Assembly (NCBI GenBank): GCA_045598845.1
Contig: JAZRUY010000097.1
Span: 1 to 16,146, forward strand
Source of the DNA: JAZRUY01 sp045598845
GTDB taxonomy: Bacteria; Verrucomicrobiota; Lentisphaeria; Victivallales; Victivallaceae
DNA length: 16,146 nucleotides
Direction: 5' to 3'
The position numbers were made by a program, and so were the translations under genes. The notes beneath the pieces were generated by a model, which was not told the origin of the DNA, did not search any database, and saw only the letters and a list, made by a program, of their open reading frames with translations. Position 1 is the stretch's first letter, and each line of letters begins with the position of its first letter. Shown here one piece after another: positions 11,565 through 16,146 of the stretch.

Positions 11565-13448
11565 TTGTTGATTTTTGTTTTATCCGCCGTTGCCACGGCG
11601 CTTACGGTTTTGTTATTAGCAAACCGCGTGCCAACTTTTTTCAGCCAGGAAAAAACGGGAAGCAATGACAGAACGGCGCAACCGGGCGGCACAACCGGGA
11701 CGGTTTTATACAGACCGCAACCGGTAAAATACGGGAAAGGCGGCGGATATCCGGATGCGGACGGCTATTGCGCGGAAACGGTTGCAATGCTAAATTACCG
11801 CACCGGTGATTTGAACTTGATCAGACCCGGAGAAAGACCCGTTAAAGCAGTGGATAAAAACAGACAGACAATGCGCCTGCCGCCCGGTTTCCGCAACGGG
11901 GAAACCGTGACCGGCGGCGGCTACGCGCGCTGGTACCGGGCGGAGCGCGATGCCGAACCGCGCCGGGTACTGCTGCGGCTGCCGGCGCCGGAAACGGCGG
12001 CGGATAACCGCCTGCGGAGGGATTTCATTAACTGGAACAGCATGGCGGCGAAAATAAAATCCACGGCATTGCCTGAACTGCTCTATACCGCGGAATACGG
12101 CGGCATACCGTATGCGGTGTACCGGGATTACGGCGCCGCCCCGGCGGAAAAAAAACACAGTGTGTCCGCAGTATGCGCCGCCGGCAGAAAATATGCGGAA
12201 GCGGCGGAACAACTGACGGTGCTGCTGCCGGAAACGCGCGTTGCCCCGGAGGATTTCGTGACCGGCGGAGACGGAGAAGTGAAAATACTGCCGTCCGCAG
12301 CGCCGGGAGCGGAGCGGATGCAGGAAACGGAACTTATCCGGAATATCGGCGGCGCGCTGTACCGGATGCTGAATCCGGACTGGGACGGAGCCGGGGAGCC
12401 GCCGCCGCTGTGGAAAGCGCGGCCGGAAACGGATCTGCGGACGGCGGATTTCATCGGCAGAATGATGACGGCGCAACCGGGGGAACCGCCCGAATCGCTG
12501 GCGGAAATAATCAGTTTCTTCACCGCTGAAACAACCAAAATCCCGCCGACGGAGGAAAAAAGAAAACGCCGGAACGGACCGCTGAACGTATGGCTGGCGG
12601 CGGCGCTGGCGGCGGCCGCCGCCGGGTATGCCGGAATAAGACTGTACGCGCCGGCGGAAGAACCGGATGACGGCGCCGATATCGAACTGATATCCTCTGG
12701 CAAAGACTGCGCCGCGCCGCCGGAACGCACCGGAGACGCTGATATTCACGCGGCGGCGCAGGCGGAGCCGGCCGGGGTGAAAGCGCCGGAAAAAAAGAAA
12801 ACGATGAAAACACCGCAGCCGGAACCGGCGGTTACCGATGTTCCGGAAGTCAGCCGGATTCCTGCCCGGCCGGCGGATGAGCAGAAGAAGAAAACCGCGG
12901 CGAAGCCGGAACGGCGGCCGGCGGTGAAGCCCGCGGCCGGGAAGCCGGCCCGCCGGGCGAGCCGCGAGGCGGAGAATATGCGGAAAAAAGCCGCACAGCG
13001 GATCGCCGAGGCGAACAGTCTGCTGGCGCAGCTTGACAGCGGCAGTTTCAGCCCGGCATGGAAAAGGGAGACGGAGCGGATAATCAGGGAATCCTTCAAT
13101 CTGCTCGGAGAACTGGAACTGCTGGGGGTGAAGAGCTGCCGCATCCGCGGCATCAATCAGTTTTCCACAAGTTCGCGCGCCAATTTCATCTGCGGAGCGG
13201 ACGGCGCCGGCATACTGGAAGTGGCGCCCAACACTCCGCCGCAGGCCGTTGCAAGGGCGCTGGGCGGCGGAATCGGAGCGGCGGCCGGCCGCCGGATATC
13301 GCATAAAGGACGCGGCGATATAGCGGACGCATTCGCCGCGCTGGCGGCGTACCGCGCCGGAATCGCCGTGAAACGCGATAAAAAAGACCGGTGGCCGGAA
13401 GTGCGTTCGGCCTGGGAACTGGCGAGATATATCAACGCGGTGAAATAA
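11565..13448 (+). CDS. Membrane-anchored pseudokinase-like protein with Lys/Pro/Ala linker and unknown C-terminal domain
   Basis: Longest frame 627 residues from TTG at 11565; the true start is unclear. Parts resemble a degenerate Ser/Thr-kinase fold: a Gly-rich loop-like GETVTGGGYARWYRA (112-126), VLLRLP where VAIK is expected (R138 for Lys), hinge-like IPYAVYRDYG (181-190), and TRVAPEDFVTGGDGEVKILPS (224-244) where 'HRDLKPxN...G.vkl.DFG' is expected. The catalytic Lys, HRD Asp and DFG Asp are all missing. A transmembrane helix at about 341-363, preceded by EKRKRRN, places this domain in the cytoplasm. A Pro/Lys/Ala linker (about 385-465) leads to a periplasmic helical domain (470-627) ending WELARYINAVK. 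The first 20 residues are hydrophobic but overlap the Hsp20 promoter, and no start has a ribosome site; ATG at 11787 is an alternative. Confidence 0.75.
   Translation: MLIFVLSAVATALTVLLLANRVPTFFSQEKTGSNDRTAQPGGTTGTVLYRPQPVKYGKGGGYPDADGYCAETVAMLNYRTGDLNLIRPGERPVKAVDKNRQTMRLPPGFRNGETVTGGGYARWYRAERDAEPRRVLLRLPAPETAADNRLRRDFINWNSMAAKIKSTALPELLYTAEYGGIPYAVYRDYGAAPAEKKHSVSAVCAAGRKYAEAAEQLTVLLPETRVAPEDFVTGGDGEVKILPSAAPGAERMQETELIRNIGGALYRMLNPDWDGAGEPPPLWKARPETDLRTADFIGRMMTAQPGEPPESLAEIISFFTAETTKIPPTEEKRKRRNGPLNVWLAAALAAAAAGYAGIRLYAPAEEPDDGADIELISSGKDCAAPPERTGDADIHAAAQAEPAGVKAPEKKKTMKTPQPEPAVTDVPEVSRIPARPADEQKKKTAAKPERRPAVKPAAGKPARRASREAENMRKKAAQRIAEANSLLAQLDSGSFSPAWKRETERIIRESFNLLGELELLGVKSCRIRGINQFSTSSRANFICGADGAGILEVAPNTPPQAVARALGGGIGAAAGRRISHKGRGDIADAFAALAAYRAGIAVKRDKKDRWPEVRSAWELARYINAVK
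11618..11634 (-). promoter_or_regulatory. Sigma-54 (-24/-12) promoter of the Hsp20 operon
   Basis: On the minus strand the 17 bases TTGGCACGCGGTTTGCT match the sigma-54 consensus YTGGCACG-N4-TTGCW at every defined position, with GG and GC ten bases apart. It points toward the Hsp20 genes. The start of transcription would be near 11607, giving a leader of about 60 bases to the ATG at 11546 with AAGGAG at the right place. Such promoters need an AAA+ activator bound upstream, which here would be inside the divergent gene (roughly 11700-11790). Confidence 0.8.
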
Positions 13449-13454
13449 AGGCTT

Positions 13455-14387
13455 TCAGTCGCCGTAAACCGCCAGCAGCGCGATCCCGGCAATCACCGGC
13501 GGCAGACTGATGTACTGCAGACGGGTGAGCCGTTCGCGCAGCAGCCAGTGCGACAGCACGATGCTGAGAATGCAGTAGGAACTGATGATCTGGGGGACCA
13601 GAAGCGGTTCCAGTTCCATGGCGAACAGAAAGGCGGCATAGGAACCGCACTCGGAGAAGGCGCCCAGCAGCGGCCAGCCCTCCCCCCCGCGGAACGGATG
13701 GTATATCCGGCGCTCCAGCGCGGAAAGCGCCGCCCAGCATACCGCCCCGAACACCGCGTTCACCAGCCCGTAAATAATACAGAGGTCGCCCACCCCGATG
13801 TCTTCGGATAAATCGCGGTCGAGCACGATGCCGCAGACAACGGTATCCACGGCGTCGGCAATACAGAACGCCAGCGGCAGCAGAACCGCCAGCGCGCCGA
13901 CGCGCAGGGTACGGCCGTTGTCCGCTCCGCGTTCCGCCCGGCTTTCCGCATACCCCAGCAACACCATGCCGGTCAGAATCAGCGCGGTGCCGGCATAGAC
14001 CGCCGGATGCAGATCCGCGACTTTATGCCAGTCGCCGTGCATCAGATAGAATCCGCCCAGCACCAGCGGCGGTATCACACCGGAGGAATTCTCGATCGGC
14101 GACATCACCGACATATCGAGGAAGCGCAGCCCGATGTTGCTGACCAGAATGCAGACCGCGCTGACCGCCGATATGGCGATATAGATGATGTTTTCGCGGA
14201 GCAGCTCAGGAAGACCGGCGCGGCTGAAACCGCCGGAAACGGAGAAAAGCAGCAGTCCGGCCAGCCCCATCAGCGCGGAGATCCGCAGTGCGTTGCGGAA
14301 CGGCCGGCGCGCATCGCTTAATTTAAGAAAAATATCGGTGAGTCCCCAGCCGGACCAAGCCAGAAAAGTGAGCGTTAACCAGTGCAT
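13455..14387 (-). CDS. DMT superfamily (EamA-like) permease, 310 aa
   Basis: Inner-membrane transporter of the drug/metabolite superfamily. It consists of two repeats of about five helices each (10 predicted membrane segments), starting MHWLTLTFLAWSGWGLTDIFLKLS and ending LSIVLSHWLLRERLTRLQYISLPPVIAGIALLAVYG, where the 'E.lt..q..g...i..Gi' ending is the EamA hallmark. A longer loop with charged residues (ESRAERGADNGR, about 148-159) separates the halves. The substrate is unknown; it could export amino acids or metabolites or import sugars, as family members do. I chose the ATG at 14387, with GGAGG six bases upstream, over the earlier in-frame ATG at 14513, whose extra 42 residues are not hydrophobic. 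Its 3' end converges on the pseudokinase-like gene with only six bases between the stops. Confidence 0.88.
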   Translation of the reverse strand: MHWLTLTFLAWSGWGLTDIFLKLSDARRPFRNALRISALMGLAGLLLFSVSGGFSRAGLPELLRENIIYIAISAVSAVCILVSNIGLRFLDMSVMSPIENSSGVIPPLVLGGFYLMHGDWHKVADLHPAVYAGTALILTGMVLLGYAESRAERGADNGRTLRVGALAVLLPLAFCIADAVDTVVCGIVLDRDLSEDIGVGDLCIIYGLVNAVFGAVCWAALSALERRIYHPFRGGEGWPLLGAFSECGSYAAFLFAMELEPLLVPQIISSYCILSIVLSHWLLRERLTRLQYISLPPVIAGIALLAVYGD

Positions 14388-14468
14388 AACCAGCCTCCGA
14401 ATGTTTTGCCCGGAATTGTCCGCCGCGGCAGTTTTTCCGCATAGCGGCGGCATTTTTTGCCGGCGGAT

Positions 14469-14497
14469 AATATACACCGCGGCGGCGAAACGGACAA
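14469..14497 (-). promoter_or_regulatory. Predicted promoter of the DMT permease gene
   Basis: Minus-strand TTGTCC (14497-14492) and TATATT (14474-14469) with a 17-bp spacer, about 80 bp before the start codon at 14387. Confidence 0.55.
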
Positions 14498-14512
14498 TCC
14501 GGTCCGCCGGCA

Positions 14513-14541
14513 TTGCAAACCGGATGCGTCCGGTGTATTTT
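14513..14541 (+). promoter_or_regulatory. Predicted promoter of epmA with a palindrome in the spacer
   Basis: TTGCAA (14513-14518) and TATTTT (14536-14541) with a 17-bp spacer, about 50 bp before the start codon. The spacer is almost entirely an inverted repeat, ACCGGA-TGCG-TCCGGT (14519-14534), which could be an operator. It lies back to back with the permease promoter. Confidence 0.5.
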
Positions 14542-14589
14542 GTGTTTTCCTGCGGATCTACGGAAAATCAACCCACGGGACGGATAAAA

Positions 14590-15477
14590 ATGAATACAAA
14601 TCTGGAAAATCTGCGGCGGTGCTCCGATCTGCGCCGCGCAGTGAGAAGTTTTTTTGAACGGCACGGATACATAGAGGCGGTAACCGACACCCGGATCGCC
14701 GCCAACGCCCCGGAGGAGAACATCGAGGCGATCCGCGCGGAAGACGGATTTCTGCGCACCAGCCCGGAACTGGCGCTGAAAAACCTGCTCTCGCTGGGAG
14801 CGGAACGCATTTACGAAATCGGACCGTGCTTCCGGGCGGAGGAAAACGGACGCCGGCACCGCACCGAATTCACCATGCTGGAATATTATTCCGCCGGCAC
14901 AGGATACCGGGAACTGGCGGAATTCACCGCCGCCATGGTAGCGGAATGCGCGGAGAAACTGCTCGGCGGCACCAAAACGGTGCTGAACGGAGAAAAATTC
15001 GATTTCGGACAGCACGAATTCATCACCGTGGAGGAGGCATTCCGCAAATATGCCGGCGCGGACGCGTTTCAGGCCGATGCGGCCGGAAATTTCGATGAAC
15101 TGCTGGTGACCGGAATAGAGCCGGAACTTGGCAGACATAAAGTGACTTTTCTGTGCGACTATCCGGCCGCGCAGGCGGCGCTTTCCCGGCTGTCGCCGGA
15201 AAACCCGCGGGTGGCGGAGCGCTGGGAACTGTATATCGGCGGCCTTGAACTTGGCAACGCGTTCGGGGAACTCACCGATGCGGAAATCCAGAAAGAACGG
15301 TTCCGGCGGGCAGCGGAGATAAGGAAAGCGCGCGGCATGCATGAATATCCGGAGCCGGAAAACTTTTACGCGGCGCTGGACCGCGGGCTGCCGTTTTCTT
15401 CCGGCTGCGCCGTGGGACTGGACCGGCTGGCGATGGCGCTGTACGGAATACGCGACATCGGCGAAGTGCGTTTCTAA
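14590..15477 (+). CDS. epmA: EF-P (R)-beta-lysine ligase, EpmA/GenX/PoxA
   Basis: Class II lysyl-tRNA-synthetase-like enzyme without the anticodon-binding domain. It attaches (R)-beta-lysine to the conserved lysine of elongation factor P, helping ribosomes through polyproline stretches. Motif 1 is FFERHGYIEAVTD (21-33), motif 2 FRAEENGRRHRTEFTMLEYY (81-100), then ELYIGGLELGNAFGELTD (213-230) and motif 3 GCAVGLDRLAMAL (272-284). The length of 295 is slightly below the E. coli enzyme (about 325). The start at 14590 has only a weak GGGACGG upstream, but the protein aligns from the first residues, and the in-frame extension to 14185 runs through the divergent gene and is spurious. The partners epmB (lysine 2,3-aminomutase) and efp are not in the window. 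A bidirectional terminator follows directly. Confidence 0.95.
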   Translation: MNTNLENLRRCSDLRRAVRSFFERHGYIEAVTDTRIAANAPEENIEAIRAEDGFLRTSPELALKNLLSLGAERIYEIGPCFRAEENGRRHRTEFTMLEYYSAGTGYRELAEFTAAMVAECAEKLLGGTKTVLNGEKFDFGQHEFITVEEAFRKYAGADAFQADAAGNFDELLVTGIEPELGRHKVTFLCDYPAAQAALSRLSPENPRVAERWELYIGGLELGNAFGELTDAEIQKERFRRAAEIRKARGMHEYPEPENFYAALDRGLPFSSGCAVGLDRLAMALYGIRDIGEVRF

Positions 15478-15491
15478 ACCGCGGTCAAAAT

Positions 15492-15518
15492 AAAAACCGC
15501 CCAATTTGGGCGGTTTTT
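15492..15518. terminator. Bidirectional terminator between epmA and the LptA-like gene
   Basis: Perfect hairpin AAAAACCGCCC-AATTT-GGGCGGTTTTT between two converging genes, ending with a T run on both strands. It lies 14 bases after the epmA stop and 16 bases after the stop of the minus-strand gene. Confidence 0.93.
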
Positions 15519-15534
15519 ATATCTCGCGGCGGTT

Positions 15535-16146
15535 CTATTTCTTCTTTCCAGCGACGATGTGGGTATTGCCGATCGCCTCCATCCGCTCGCTCTCGACATG
15601 GATGACAACCTTGTCGCCGCAGAGACGGCCGCTGGAGTCGCTCATCCAGGGCTGGGTGCCGTTGTCGTTGGTCAGCGTGACGATACGGTCGGACACCACA
15701 TAGTTGGCGCGGTCGCCGCCGGCGCGCTGAATCTTGCCCTCGGCGGTGCGGTGGGCGAACAGCACATTGCCGATGCAGAGAATGCGGGTGAGTTCGCGGT
15801 CTTCGCCGAGCGCAATGCGGGTTGGGACATCATGCTTTTCCTTTTCCGCCGGAGCGCCGGCACCGGCGGCGAACGGATCGGCGTCAAGATCTCCGGAAGC
15901 GAACGGATCGGCGTCTATATCGGCCGCGGCGGGAACAGCGGAGGCGGTTTCCTCCGCTCCGGCGGCATCCGCCGGGTTCACCGCCTCGGAATACAGGTAC
16001 ATATCATCGCACTTGAGGTTGTCCTCATCGCTGAACACCTCGACCTGACCGTGGAATTCATACAGGCCGGCGACAAAATCCATGGTGCCGCGGTCGGATT
16101 TTATCGTGCGTTCGCGGGAACTGTCATCGATAACAAATCCCTTGCG
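15535..16146 (-). CDS. LptA/OstA-like lipopolysaccharide transport protein (N-terminus outside the window)
   Basis: The frame is open to the window edge, giving 203 residues of the C-terminal part. RTIKSDRGTMDFVAGLYEFHGQVEVFSDEDNLKCDDMYLYSE (about 13-54) and NYVVSDRIVTLTNDNGTQPWMSDSSGRLCGDKVVIHVESERMEAIGNTHIV (about 147-198) are repeats of the OstA/LptA beta-jellyroll type ('sd...ldf...ye.f.G.V.v...d..l..d.l.v'). Such proteins bridge the periplasm and carry LPS to the outer membrane; LptC-fused or LptA-like variants occur in PVC bacteria. Between the two parts lies a low-complexity Ala/Asp-rich insert (about 59-106) with DADPFASGD and DADPFAAGA, unusual for LptA. The methionine at 16083 is internal to the fold, so the true start lies beyond the window. 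A basic KKK ends the protein. Confidence 0.8.
   Translation of the reverse strand, partial: RKGFVIDDSSRERTIKSDRGTMDFVAGLYEFHGQVEVFSDEDNLKCDDMYLYSEAVNPADAAGAEETASAVPAAADIDADPFASGDLDADPFAAGAGAPAEKEKHDVPTRIALGEDRELTRILCIGNVLFAHRTAEGKIQRAGGDRANYVVSDRIVTLTNDNGTQPWMSDSSGRLCGDKVVIHVESERMEAIGNTHIVAGKKK

Noticed and set aside
11790..13304. Long minus-strand open frame of 504 residues
   Set aside because: Extremely Arg-rich shadow of the pseudokinase-like gene in GC-rich DNA; no start signal and no domain.
14185..14589. N-terminal extension of EpmA to 14185
   Set aside because: It runs through the divergent permease gene and both promoters; EpmA homology begins at the ATG at 14590.
14323..15504. Minus-strand open frame of 393 residues
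   Set aside because: Antisense shadow of epmA; it also runs across the permease/epmA intergenic promoters.

Overview
The window looks like chromosomal DNA from a Gram-negative anaerobe. Its core genes are GC-rich, with many GCG, CGG and CCG codons, and they are interrupted by clearly AT-rich inserts. An LptA/OstA-type lipopolysaccharide transport protein indicates an outer membrane. A consensus sigma-54 promoter, the EF-P lysyl-transferase EpmA, Hsp20 pairs and a taste for glycosidases and pseudo-enzymes would fit a Lentisphaerota/Victivallis-like (PVC group) genome. That assignment is an inference from style, not proven.

Layout. 1-839: the tail of a probable carbohydrate-active enzyme, then a small membrane protein. 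853-2569: an AAA_14/DUF4143 ATPase gene preceded by four evenly spaced 31-32 bp repeats. This segment is bracketed by a 32-bp direct repeat (31 of 32 identical), and the right copy is the last ten codons plus stop of the adjacent nucleoside transporter gene (2538-3845, minus). The ATPase gene with its repeats therefore looks like an inserted cassette. 3912-5241 (minus): two AT-rich hypothetical genes joined by an ATGA overlap, then a hicB antitoxin gene broken by a frameshift and a stop, with no hicA. 5576-5724: a complete tRNA-Arg(TCT) transcription unit, with promoter, encoded CCA and terminator. 5736-6992 (minus): a GH63-type glycosidase. 7256-10316: an AT-rich restriction-modification island made of an unknown divergent gene, a C5 cytosine methyltransferase and an HNH endonuclease 3 bp behind it. 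The methyltransferase SAM-binding motif is encoded upstream of its first ATG, behind an ATA codon where ATG is expected. 10474-10608: a 135-bp nested inverted-repeat element. 10676-11634 (minus): a two-gene Hsp20 operon with a strong terminator and a textbook sigma-54 promoter that lies inside the annotated 5' end of the divergent gene. 11565-13448: a single-pass membrane protein with a degenerate protein-kinase-like domain. 13455-14387 (minus): a DMT/EamA transporter. 14590-15477: epmA. 15535-16146 (minus): an LptA-like gene cut by the window edge.

The window is mostly independent transcription units separated by recognisable promoters and terminators. The two places most likely to hold something undescribed are the repeat-bracketed ATPase cassette and the region 7256-11634, which holds the R-M island, the structured element and the sigma-54 Hsp20 operon beside the pseudokinase gene.
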